Source: Diatrype stigma (lineage: Eukaryota > Ascomycota > Sordariomycetes > Xylariales > Diatrypaceae). From it: a DNA stretch of 64,000 nt. The stretch lies in NCBI GenBank assembly GCA_022225965.2, contig JAKJXP020000009.1, forward strand, positions 62,001-126,000. Direction: 5' to 3'. Both the position numbers and the translations under genes were made by a program. This document shows, one piece after another, positions 11,901 to 23,964 of this stretch (its first letter is position 1; every line of letters begins with the position of its first letter). The notes beneath the pieces were generated by a model. That model was not told the origin of the DNA. It made no database searches and worked only from the letters and a program-made list of their open reading frames with translations.

Positions 11901-14704
11901 CAATTCGCCGTAGACATCGTATTCGGGAGGCATGCTCAGATAGACGGAGGCGACCTTCAAGCATCGGTAGGCCAGGTAGGGTAGGCGTAGTAGATAGATG
12001 TTACAGCTTACAGCATGGCGTATACCTACTACGATCTATGGCCGCCTCCGATGCAGACTCCATCATCCTTCGCTCACTTGTCAAACTCGAGAGGAGTCTT
12101 CGACCTCTTCTATCATCTTCTTCCTAATTTCTCTCTGTACGTTGGATTGGGCATTTGATTCGTGGAGCCAGGTGGAAATTCAGCCCATCATTTTCATCGG
12201 CTTCCCGAAACCCCGCCCCGGACCCCGGGCAAGCATCCCCGACATGGGAAAATGGTGGAGGGAGGGTCTAGGGAGGTGTTCTTGATTAGCGACGGCAGCC
12301 GCATGCACATTCCCGTAGGTTGCTACCATAGGCAATAGACTTGCAGGTTGCAGCTCGAGCTATCCCGGACGATATCGTGAATGGAGTAAGACGTCACGCG
12401 ATCAGTTCCTTCAACGTATCTAGGTAGGTAACTAAAGGCTCGGCGGCAGCGGCGTCGTCTCAGGGATCTCGAGACGACATCCTTACTCTATTTGGGAAAC
12501 TGCGTAGTAAAGCAGTTTGCGGGGAAAGTCACCGTCGTCGCCGCCGCCACCGTCGCCGCCCTTGTATTCGATCTCTATCTTGTCTTGTCTTCAGAGCAGC
12601 GAACTGGCTTGTGACGAGCAAACCTTTTTTTTTTCTTCTTTCTTGGGCTGGTGTAACCTTGACTTTGCTATAGCCTATAGGCAGACAGGTAGGTAAGATG
12701 GTAAGCAAGCGACAAAATGGTTGGTGCAGCGATAAGGCTCTCGGTGCTTCGGTAGGATGTATGATAGGTAGATACTGCCTGCCTTTTCCATAGCTATGAT
12801 TTTGCTTGGAACGGAAGTCTGCAAGTCTGCATGCGAAAGTAAGGGGGATAAGTAACCCGAGAGGCGATACTTAGTTGTGGTGTGTATAGAGAATTGGTGC
12901 ATAGAGAGAGGAATCAAACTGGGACCGGTATCAACGGATATCAACGGAAAATACCCAGCCACAAGAGCAGTGACAATGGAAGTGCCGGTATTTCTTTTCG
13001 TAGTAAGGTTGATCGACTGATGGACTGGACCATAGCTACAAGTGACATGATTTGCGGCCCCCCTCTCTCTGTTTCATGTTGTGGGTGTGGTTTGTGATTA
13101 TCATGAACATCCATCCATCTTACTTAGGCCCTCTTGGTCCTGTGCAGTGTGGTTATGGGTCTGAAACAGAGCACATCATCGATGACATCTCTTTGTTGTA
13201 TTATTGAAATGTCTATGTGATACAGAAAATATACAGAAAATATAAAAAATATAGGAAGAATAAGTGTCTGTTTCTTCGACCTCGAGAGTGTCTCATTGTG
13301 AAGTTGCAATATCGAATATCAAACTGTCAACTGCCAGGCCGGATGGATACACCCACCACCTACATACTACCTACATAGTAACCTGCTACTACGCACAGTG
13401 TTGAGCATTCGTTACTACATACATACCTAGGCAGTATGTACATGCAGGTATGTAGCAGCGCTAAATGCTTCGTAACTGAAGTTTCGCCGCATGCGTAACG
13501 CAGGAGGACCCTGAAAATACCAAACCTTACCTCGTACCTACCTATCTACCTATCCATAGAATATCAGGGCAGATAAGAGGATGGATGGTCAGACAACCAA
13601 TGGAAGGCAGTGGTGGCGTTGGTCGGGCTTGGCAGTTGTTCGGCGGATATAGCGTGGAAATTGCTAACTAAGTATTCGTGTAGGGACGGACGGACGAGAT
13701 ACGTACCGTGGCTTTGATGACCGAGCCCTTTGCTATGCATGCATTTTGTATGAAAGGAGCCGTTTGGCCATTCAAAAGCACGGCTGTGGGTGCAATTCGT
13801 GTTTGACTGTCCAGACGGTTTGCCAGTGGTTTGACCGTTCAGCCCGCTCTCTGGCTCTCCAGCTATCGTGGCTATTATCCATGGTCGATATCCACCACCT
13901 GCACCACGGAAGTTGGCCAAAGTTTAGCTCTCCGGCTTGCCCACAACTTGCCCACTTATAATTATTTCTCTTCTTAGCCCAACGTCATAGCACAGCAGCG
14001 CACACGACTAGACACCTTACTCCGTAGAAGCTTATCGCGTAGCAGCCTGAGCCTAAAGCCTAGAGCCTGGAGTCTAGAGCCTAGAGCCTAGAGCCCAGCC
14101 GCCAACTGCCAACCGCCAACCGCCCAGTTATAGCTGCTTGGTCTTGTTGGTTAGGTGTTGCTGGTGGGTGCTGCACTGCTGGTGGGTGCTGGTGCGGGCG
14201 GTGCCTGTAATAGCCGAGTGCTGGTATGTATTGTACCTAATCGCTATTACCTGTAATGGCTTCCTGTAATGGCTTCCAGGTTATACGCGGCTGCAGCAGC
14301 AAACACGATCGAGCGGACGAACCAACGGCTAACGAGTCAGGACTGCAGTTGCGAGCACGTGCCTACCCGATGGATGTCATTGTCGTCGATACGCTCGCTC
14401 AGGTACAGCCGCATCGAGGCGTCTTCGCTTCCGATTGATTCCCATCCCAATCCCAATTCCAAGGCACTGGTCCTGGTGCTTGTCTGGTTAGTTCCTGCTG
14501 CTAGATTCTGGCCGTTCCTGCTGGAAGCGACTATCCTTGCTGCTTCTCATACCTTGGGCGCTGCACTCCTTGGCCGTTCCTTCTAAGATATCCATCCATT
14601 CATCCATCCGGACGGAAGAGAACAAGAACGTCCGGGTTTTTTTCTTCCTTCTTTTTTCTCCCCTCCCCCCTCCACCGCCCCCCTGCGATTGCGTCGTTGT
14701 CGAG
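8939..14704. other. 5.8 kb spacer without a supported gene
   Basis: This is the longest gap in the window. The open frames are short, mostly overlapping on both strands, and none shows a domain, a signal peptide or a consistent exon chain. There are many TAGGTA/TACCTA words (for example 9770-9925 and 13361-13550) and small direct repeats towards the right end. The 3' part includes the pyrimidine-rich leader of the SPX gene. A non-coding transcript or a short secreted protein with introns cannot be excluded by eye. Confidence 0.55.
14045..14127. repeat. Low-order tandem repeats (GAGCCTA and GCCAACC units)
   Basis: About seven imperfect copies of a GAGCCTA-like 7-mer are followed directly by three to four copies of GCCAAC(C/T). 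It looks like ordinary slippage repeat in the region upstream of the SPX gene. Confidence 0.7.
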
Positions 14705-16488
14705 ATGAAATTCGGCCAACGACTCGAGGAGCAATCCGTACCGGAATGGAGTATACACAATGTGGACTATAACACACTGAAGCACCAGATCAAGACGCAC
14801 ACCACCAAGGCCCACGCCGCCACCGCCATCACCATCCCCGGCCAGCAGGACCAGGCCCTCCAGAAGTTCGAGGAGGCTTTCTACCACGAGCTCTGCAGAC
14901 AGCACGACCGTGTCTGCTTCTTTGTCTCGAGCAAATGCGACGAGATACACTGGCGATTGCGTACGTATTTTGCCTTTGCGTCTGCATTTTGTATTTACAC
15001 GTGACAGTTCTGTTTTATTTTTGTTCTTATTTTTATGTTCTTGCTTCTGTTGCCCACGAAAAGAAGCTACCCAAACCGCGGTCTCGGCTCAGCTCAAGCG
15101 AACTCAACTTAACTCATCAACTTGTGTGTGTGTCTCAATAGGTCACATCTCGGATCAGCTCAATCGGCTTATACTGCAATGTACCGACGACCGTGGTCTA
15201 ACCGGCAAGCGGCAGAGGCGTCTCACCAAGTATCGACAGCAAATAAACGAATGCGGTGACGACATCAATGCACTGAGCCGCTTCGTCGGCGCGCAGGTGG
15301 TCGCCTTCAGGAAGATATTGAAGAAGTACAAGGTAGGGCAAAGTCGTCATTGAGCTGTGTTACGCTGCTACACCTTTGCTACCTACACCTGGCTAACATC
15401 AGCCGCGCACCCCAACCATATAGAAATGGACTCGGTCTATAACCCTGGGCAGCCGCTTCCGGGACAATGTTCTTAGCTCGCCCAAGAGCTTCACGAACCG
15501 CGACCTGTCCGCCCTGCGCACCCAAGTCCGGGACGTCCTGGCCACCCTCCAGGCTGCTACGTCCGGACTCTCCTCCCCATTACAGCCCCGATCACCAACG
15601 TCCCGGCCAGCATCCCCAGGAGGAGGCGACACGCAATCCCGCCGCGGCAGAAGCAGGCGCTCGCGAACTCCGACCCCAGCTGTGACGGCGCCCCCCGGGC
15701 CTCCCATCGTCTACTGGAACGAGTACGACCACGGCAGCGAGGCCGGCGACTACGGCGACGACACGTACGCCATCTACATCGACCCCAACGAGACGACCGA
15801 GTTCCCGGGCTTCCACTACCTCCGAGCCATCATGGCGGCCCCGAGCAGCCGTATACGGCGCTGGCTTAAAGGCACCGGCGCCGGGGCTGAGTCCCTGCCG
15901 ACGAGCACGTCGGACACCCAATCGCTCCTGCACCACGGCGGCTCCCCCCGCGATTACTTCAGCATCCGCAAGCCCCGGCCCGGGTCCTCCACTGACAACG
16001 AGGGCACCGAGGACGGGGACGGGTACGTGTCCTCGTCGGCCGAGGACGCGGCGACGCCGGCCGGCCTCCGCAAGTACGAGAGGCGGGGCCAGCGGGCCAG
16101 CAACTCCACGGGCTTCCTATCGACGCTCGAGGAGGCCGACGACGGACAGCAGCAACAGCAGGGGGCCCTGACGCGGATGGCCGAGTACCGCGACCGGGTG
16201 CTGGCGCGCAGCGTGGTGCTGTTCTTCGCGCTGTCGTTCGCGCTGCTGCTGGTGTCGGGCGTGCTGGTGGCCACGGGCCGCCACAAGCTGCGGCTCGAGG
16301 TCGACGCCGGCGCCACCGTCGGCTCCGTCGCCAGCCTGTTCTGCGCCTGCATGGGCCTCGGCGCCCTCTTCGCCCGCCCCTTCCCGCCCAACTGGCTCTA
16401 CGCCCTCGCCGTGTGGGCCGCGTTCGCGGCCGCCGCCTCGCTCAACGGCATGCTTCTCGTCATCGTGGTGCGGAGCACGGGCATATGA
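14705..16488 (+). CDS. SPX-domain protein with three C-terminal membrane segments
   Basis: Exons 14705-14960, 15142-15332 and 15424-16488 join in phase to 503 residues. Residues 1 to about 165 are an SPX domain: it opens MKFGQRLEEQSVPEW, and has the basic helices KRQRRLTKYRQQIN and FRKILKKYKKWTRS that form the inositol-pyrophosphate pocket in SPX proteins. A 240-residue acidic, Ser/Pro-rich linker follows, with a poly-Gln run. The C-terminus has three predicted membrane helices at roughly 411-434, 446-466 and 473-498. SPX domains sense phosphate status through inositol pyrophosphates. There is no EXS, MFS, glycerophosphodiesterase or VTC catalytic domain, so the effector role is unknown; the three-helix tail recalls the small VTC1-like membrane module of polyphosphate polymerase, but that is only a resemblance in layout. 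The start is fixed by the invariant MKFG opening. Confidence 0.9.
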
Positions 16489-18787
16489 TATATATATACA
16501 CACATATACGATACACACGTAACGGGATGGATGGATGGATGGGTGGCATGCCCATTCGTCGATATTCCTTTCCCGATACCGGTACCACCTTATGATTTTT
16601 TTAGCGATATAGAGGACACAGGGAGGAGACAGAACCATTTACGCAATATACCTAAGGTATGAATGAGGGGCTCTATCTACGCAAAGATGCCCTGCGCCGG
16701 CCTGCTTCTTTACATGCGCCTAGCTTGGTTTGATGGCTAGGCTGGGCTGAGCGGTGATGCTGCCGGGGGACTGGGGCTAGCTCACCTGGCGTTTTTGTCG
16801 TCAGCACGGCCTTTCATGATCAAACAACTAAGGGGCCCCTCTCAGAGCTAGACTGAGGGATTGGGGAGGGGGGTCCCAAATTCCCCATCTGTATATATCA
16901 ACCACGATGACTGGGGCAGCCGCGCTGTTCTGCTCTGTTCCTCTGGAAGACGAGGGACCGTGATCTGCGGCTGCTTGCGGGGACGTACATAAACTACGAG
17001 TGCACGAATGCGAACGCGCACACGACGCCACCCCCTCTTTGGGTGTTTACTCGTTGGATCGAGATTGCGAGCTTTCGATAGGACAAGACGAAGAACGTCC
17101 GGTCGAGTTTTGTCTTTTATTGTTAACGGATTATGCGGCTATTTTTATTTTATCTTTTGCTATACTACGACGGCTTGGTTGCGATACCCGGGGGATATAC
17201 TTTGTCTTTTATTTATTTACCTCTTTCCCTATCCTGCTCTCTCTCTCTCCCTCTCATCCATCCCTCGATGCAATGTCAGACCTCTGCCAGCTCCGGCAGA
17301 GTGTTCAGCTCGAGCTGTTTGGCAGTTATCAATTCTTATGTGCGTTCGAGGGAGGGGACATGAGTTTTTAACCTTTGGTCGGGATGTTGGACGAGCAAAG
17401 AACGGAATCCCAAGACCATGTGATGGGATTGCCATGCATGTATGCAGACACGCCGGTATGATACGTTACCTAAGCATGCATCTACGTTACCTGTGCATCT
17501 ACTCCGTGTAACTGTGTCGGTGAAATCGTCCTGCGTTCCAGGCGGTCTAGCCAGTCCCTTTTGGCGTTGCATTTCTCCCCCCAAATTCTCTAGCTTTGGG
17601 AGAAGAAGTCGGGCGAAGGCGTCCTGCTGCATCGTGTATTCCTCATCTATATTTTTTCTTGTCATTTTCCTTTTTGCCGCTCTTAGACAGACAGGTTGTT
17701 TATTTGAACGGTTTGGTAGCCAGACGTTGTAAGTAGGGAGTTGATTTTAGTGTGGTTTGACATATACGGGTGTTTATAGATCGATGGGTAGGTACATACC
17801 TAAGAAGCTACTAGTTAGATACAGTCATTTACAGGTTGATAATGAATAAACGTGCTTCTAGTCAAATATTTCCTTTCGACCCCGTGTGGTGATGAAGGGC
17901 CGCGTAGACTATTTTTATGTATAATACCTGACGACAGACACCCATACTCCGACTCAGCGTCGCCCCAGCCTATGTAGGTATCACCATATCGCTAAGCGTA
18001 TAAATGAATGAATTTCAACCTCCCTCTGCCTTTCCTCGCCGACTACTTACTCCGGCCTGGTCCCGGGTAGCTAGGTTCCTTTCTCCGTCTTTAGCCTTAC
18101 GGTCAGATCAGAACTACAAGGTTCGCAACCTCGCTCTACACCTTCTCCCTCTCTTTCCCTCGCTTGACCCCTTAACCACTTGGCTAGCATCCTATACGAA
18201 AAGGAATAGTGGGCATTGGCCAAACGCTAGTAACTCCCCAACCCAGCCTAACCACTATGTATGTGCCTACTTAACACCAAGATGGTATACATAACGACGG
18301 TCATTATTACATATACAACACCTCCCATTCGTATATTCCTCAAAAATATGGTAGTGTGCCCAGTGGTCGCAGGAAGGACAACTAGCTAGATTCATAGTAC
18401 TCCTGGATCTTGGCGTCGTACGCTCTGCGTTGTCGTCGTTATAGTCGTCGTCATTGTCACCATCGCATGGTGAGTCGGTGACATGACAGCGGCGTCCTCG
18501 AATGTGTGGACAATAGCAGTAGTAGATCGCTTTGTCTCTCCAATCTTGTAGCAGGGAGGATTCGACCCTTGCCACTTCTGGGGTCTAGTTTGTGGAACAG
18601 AGGGAGGTTATGGCGTAGGGCTTTTCTTGCTTCGCCCTTGAAACACGTTCGGTGCAACCCTAGCTCGTGGTGTTTGTTGGTTGGTTGGTCCTGCTACATA
18701 GCAGTCCGTACTATACCATATCCTACTACCGCGCCGAGTTTCTCGAGAGGAAAGAAGTAGGAGAACCAGCGTTTACAACTTAGGTAC
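16489..18787. other. Intergenic between convergent SPX and Zn2Cys6 genes
   Basis: The two flanking genes converge here, so this is 3' flank on both sides. It contains AT-rich and CT-rich stretches and GTC/GTT-rich simple sequence near 18420-18470. No coding frame is supported. Confidence 0.6.
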
Positions 18788-21699
18788 CTAGGTCAAGATC
18801 ATCCTATCGACTCCGATGCCGATGCTCGTTTCCGTCGGCGCGAGCGAAGACGACGACGTCGTCGTCATCACCTGGTCCCTCTCTATCTCCCCTCCACCTT
18901 CTCCCCCCTCTCCCCTTTCTCCATCACCCACGCCCACATCCTCGTCCTCCTCTTCGACGTACTCCTCGTCGTCGTCGGCCCCGCCCCCGCCGTGGCGGCG
19001 GAGGAGGTAGTCGGAGCGGTGGATGCCGCGGTGCTCCTCGAGCTGGCGGATCATGGCCTCGGCGATGCCCCACCGCAGACTAAAGAGGCGCAGGCTCTCG
19101 AACTTCTCGGCGATGGCCTCGCGGCACCGCTCGCGCTCCGCCGGGAATATGCGCTGGAACCCCGCGAACGCCACGATCACCGCGTAGCACGTGGCGCCCG
19201 CCGGTGCCGCTAGGATCGCTAGGGACGAGTTGCTCGTGCTGGTGCTGCCACTCCGCGTGTGTTGGTGGTGGTGATGGTGGTGGTTGTTATTGTTGTGGTA
19301 GTAGTGGGGTTGGTTCGGTGGCGGTTGATAGTGATGGTAAAGGGGAGGGGGAGCAGGGGTAGCGTCGATGGTCCTGTTGATTCGGCACGAGACGTCCGTT
19401 GAGAGCTTGCACGCGAACTGGAGCGCCGCCAGCGCCGTCGCTAGCTCGTTGTCGGCTGCGATCGCGGCTGGGGCCGTGTTCTCGATGATGGCGAGATAGG
19501 GGAGGTAGAGGGTGAACAGCGCGCTGAATACAAGACCCATACCGCTTAGTCAGTGTGCGTTCCATGTGCTTGCTTTGCTGGTGATTATCTTCCGAGGGGG
19601 TAAGATAGCAACAGTAACTACTATATAATTGATATAGAAAGCGACGTACCTGACGAGCATAGCGAAGCAATCCAGCATCGTCTCCCACTGTATGGTCTGC
19701 TCCAGCAGGGTGTGCGAGGTGCGGCGGACCTCGTCGTCCAGGTCGGCGAAGGTGGCGGTGCGCGGCATCTTGACAGGGCGCGGGTCGCGCTCCTTGTCGA
19801 TGCGCAGGGCGCGGTGCAGCAGACTGGCAATCTTGGCCGACAGCTGGAACGGCCCCAGCCTCGCCGTGCCGACCACGACGCTGGTCGGGATCCGCATCGA
19901 TTGCGCTTCTACCTTGTTCTCGTTGTTGAAGTAACCCCCGCCGCCGAAAATAGGGGATCCAAACGTCAACGGAGCGGGCGGCGTCTCGGGGAGCAGCGCG
20001 GACTCGCTGGGCGTTTCTAGGAGGAAAGGCAGGTGGTGCGTGCCGTCGTCTTTGTGGATGAACCTGTATTTTCAGTAGCGGTCAGCGGCCATGCATGTCT
20101 GGCTTTGGAGGTTGCATGCCCCCTATCATATTTCCTCTGAGAGTTTGCCACAACTGATCAGGCAAAACGAACCAGCCATGCCATGCCATGCTAGGCTATG
20201 CCATCCCAGAAATTCAATGCGATAGATGTTGACCACCCCCCTTCTCTAGGGATAGCTATGCTTGAGTACTCTCTAGTTACTCCCGACTTACTGATCAAGA
20301 ATAAACAGGCCCCACCAAAGGCCCCCCCTCTGCTCCTTCTCCGCGGCCGGCAGGGCGGCGAGGTCCAAGCCGGGCACGCTCTTCTCGGCGCCGGGGTCGA
20401 CGAGGCCGGGCCGGACGCCGAGGATGCTGGCCGCGGCCACCGTCTCGCCCAGGGTGCGGTAGGCGGTGGCGGCGTCGCCGTGGCCGTACTCGTACAGGGC
20501 CATGATGGCGCCGCACTGCACCAGCTCGATGGTCGGCCGCTGCTGCTGGGAACCCTCGGTGTAGCCCATCAGCATGAGGGCCAGCAGCCGCTTCACGGTG
20601 CGGTACGCCGGCCCGAACATGGGGCGGCAGCCGGCCTCGGTGCAGCGCAGCTGCGTGATCAGGTGCATGACCACCACGAGCAGCGCGAGCTGCTTGCGGT
20701 GGTGCTCTCCTGGCGACTGGGGCGGCGGCGACGATGTCGACGTCGACGTCGACGCCGTCGCTGCCGTCGCTGCCGTTGCCATGGACCCTGTCCGCTGGTG
20801 GTAGCCGGACACAGCGTTCTTGATCGACATCGGGTGGTCGTGGCTGTTCGAGACGGGCGACGGCTTCTGCGCGGTCACCGGGGGAGACGGCTCGTGTGCC
20901 GAGGAAGATGACCGCGATGATGGGAAAAGCAGGTCCCCGATCTGCCTTTCAAAAAGGATGGGATGGACGACGGCAAACCAGGGGTGCACGAAGGTGAAGA
21001 ACTCGCCCACCGAGGGGCGCCAGTTCGGTTCCGGTGGCCCGGCGGCCGGCGGAGCGGCCGCCTGGCTTGGGGGAATGAGGGAGAGGATCTGGGAGGCAGT
21101 GATGCCCGCGAGGGGGTCTACATGCCGGAGCATCAGATCGTCGGACAGCGACGCGGCCTGGTATACCACGATCGGGGCCCCGTTGGCGGTCGCATTCGCG
21201 GATGCGGGATCCGGGAGATAGTGGCATCTTGCGTTCAGCCTGTGTTTGAACGATCAATATTACGGGTGCTTTGTTTCAAACAGAGAATCTACACGCTGCG
21301 CGACCGAAGTAACCATTGATCAATCCAGTGTCTACTGCTGGGCGATCACAGCCTACGTGATACCACCATGTCTAGGCAGTGGATTGCCACACGGGGAAAG
21401 GGGCGGGGAGAGGAGAGGCGGGTATACCTCAAACACCTGTCGCAATGGGGCAGCTTCTTATCGCATTTCCGTTTGGACAGGCGGCACTTCTCGCAGGCGC
21501 GCGGGGCGTGGGTGCGCCCTCGGTTGCTATTGTCATGCATCCAGGGCCGGTCGGGTGGGTGGACGGCCGGGTTCGCGTCCGGGTACCCGATGGGATGCGC
21601 CTGGAAGACGCGATGAGACGGCGACCGACCGGGCGACGCGGCCGAGGTCGTATCGGACTCGGGGGTGAATCCGAAGGGGGGTATCTCGTTCGCCCGCAT
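18788..21699 (-). CDS. Zn2Cys6 fungal transcription factor
   Basis: Four exons (21699-21428, 21239-20292, 20063-19650, 19523-18788) join in phase to 789 residues. The binuclear zinc cluster spans about residues 69-97: CEKCRLSKRKC, then HCDRC at the end of exon 1, and the sixth cysteine (LNARC) only after the first intron, which validates that splice. The middle region (about 135-540) has the pattern of the fungal transcription factor regulatory domain, with FFTFVHPWFAVVHPILFER and ALYEYGHGDAATAYRTLG. A Ser/Thr-rich spacer, a His/Asn run and an acidic C-terminal tail (DDDEEYVEEEDED) follow. These proteins bind paired CGG triplets and activate pathway genes; the target pathway is unknown. The reading frame is open upstream of this first ATG, so a start in an upstream exon is possible. 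The GH3 gene next door could be a target, but this is speculation. Confidence 0.9.
19250..19320. repeat. GTG/GTT trinucleotide-rich tract coding a His/Asn run
   Basis: An imperfect GTG/GTT repeat on the plus strand encodes, on the minus strand, the Asn and His run in the C-terminal part of the Zn2Cys6 protein. Length variation between strains would be expected. Confidence 0.75.
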
Positions 21700-23964
21700 C
21701 TCAAAGAGAATCTTGTTCTTCCCTTTGCGGTATATGATTTGGGGATCTGGGAAAAGTAGGTAGTAAGCCAAGCCAAGCAAGGCTAGGAAGGTGTAAGATG
21801 TGTGAGAGTCAATGTAAGAGTCACTGTAAGAGAGTTAAAGAAGCTCTCGGAGGATTTCATATGTATGCATACATATGTAGCTAGCGTGCTGTGGGTAACC
21901 TGGAATGTATACCTTAGATAGGTAAGTAAGTACCTATACAGTATACAGTATGCAAGTAATGTAGGTATTTGTTGTCACACCTACCTATAACTACCTACCC
22001 AGTAGGTAGTAGGTATAGACAGTAGGCATGTATGTAGGTAGCCTCTCCCCTTTCCTCTCGTTCTTATATTGTTCTTATGCTGCCCCGTTTACAGGGCTTT
22101 CTTAAACACGGACAGGTATCAGAGTCCTCTAGAGTCCACCTGGTCAGCACCCGTCGATGGCGCCTTCAGGCTGCACGATCCCGGTTGTTTGCCTATCTTC
22201 CGAGGCTGCTTGCCTTCTTCAGACGTTAAGGTTTCGCTTGAGCGGGTGCTGCTGCTTAGGCGTGCCGCGTGCCGGGTGCCGGCCTCGGGCGTGATGTAAT
22301 GGCCACGTTAGGGACTAATTAAGAGATCTCCTAATTAAATGTATGTCTGCATACATTATACAAGACAGCGCGGTGTTAAATAAGATCCGAGGAGGTTTAC
22401 AAGATAGCCGAGGATAAAGAAGAGAACCTAGCCAGAGCTGAAGAATGTGTAGAAAGGCTGAAAAGGGAGGAAATATTCGGGGTAAAGCTGAACAAGTATA
22501 ATTTCCTCTTGAGTCAAATAGATACACAGCGTCTAGCTACACACAAAAAGTAAGGGCGGCGCATCTCAGACCTGCATCCGTCCCCCCGAATTGAGACAAC
22601 CCGATGCCAAAGCTGCATATAGCATGATACAAGGCTGACCGACCACTACCGACCCGGTCCGCGCCATAGATCGAGAAGGTCTAGACGACAGTTCCTGATC
22701 GTAGTTCTTCCGGTGGCAAGTATTCCTTCCATGCGCCAAGTCAAGCATGAGAGTGATGAAGAAGAGGCTGAGAACCCACCAATCATGAGATCGACGTGGC
22801 ACCACCACCACCCATTTCATCTTGCATCTTGAACTACCGTACCTACATAGACTAACGAACTATACTACACTCCGCAATCATCAGGAGTTCACGCCCATCC
22901 CCGGAACGTACATGAAAGCACCCAAGCATTAGACTACGCGGTACGTAATTCGGTTGAGGATAAGAAGTTAGGTGCTTATCTGATCATGCTAAATTGGCAA
23001 CGGCAGGAGACGGGTCAAGGGTCCCACGGAGCTAGGGGCTGCTTCGGTAGTTCTAGAAGACTTAGCTTTTGTAGATATGTACCAGGACTATATAGGGTAC
23101 TTATTAGGTTGGTCCCATGGTTACGCTGGCGTACGTACATGTACCTGCGTAGTAGTAAATGGGCTACGCCACTACGAACGCAACAGCCGAACATAAAGCC
23201 GAGATCTCGGATATACACGGAGTCTTCCTATTACGTAGGTCAGAATTGAACGAGCGGCACTACAAACCCCAACAATGTACGGGGTTACTGTAAAGATGGA
23301 GGGTCTAGCGCGATTAGTCCACCGTCTTCCCCTGAAAGCGAGGATAGAACAATATAGCTCGGCTCCTCTGGCATACGGAGTAGGAATTCATGAATACCAG
23401 TTGACGCACAATACCATGGAATGAATCATTCTGTATTGAGACAACTGCAATACCTAGGCACCCCTTCATGGTGCGTCCGGGTATGGAGTACAACTGCATT
23501 ATGTGCTTCATATCTAGCTAGGTAGGTTACATTGTAAACCATCAAAACCGCCAGCGCCGCATTATTTTCCGTGCCTAGGAGAAAGGGGTTCCCTCGCCCC
23601 TATCACCATAATCCCATTACCATTACCATACCGGCTATGAAGCCAGGATGCCCATAAGCGCCATCACTTCATTAAGGTCATTCACTTCCTGCCAGTGCAG
23701 CCCAGCCCAGTCAACCTGACCGCAGTCGTTCAGTTCCCGTGTGCCCTTTTCATACGCCTCCCAAATATCTCGGGCGTGCCTCGGCACAAATCAAGTGAAG
23801 AAACAGGGGGGAACGGGGTGGATATCAAAAGCAAAGGCTTGTACAATAACCCATCGATCCATCCATTCATCCGTACAGTTCATCAAGTCCCTCAGGAGAG
23901 CTCCAGCAAAAGAAAATCGATGTTTTAACGACTCGTCATGTCATGTCATATCATATCACCTCTC
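21700..23964. other. Intergenic: promoter side of the Zn2Cys6 gene
   Basis: No gene is supported. The portion 21900-22045 is dense in TAGGTA/TACCTA words and includes an 8-bp stem hairpin, ACTACCTA-CCCAG-TAGGTAGT, at 21990-22010. The right part is the 3' flank of the GH3 gene. Confidence 0.6.
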
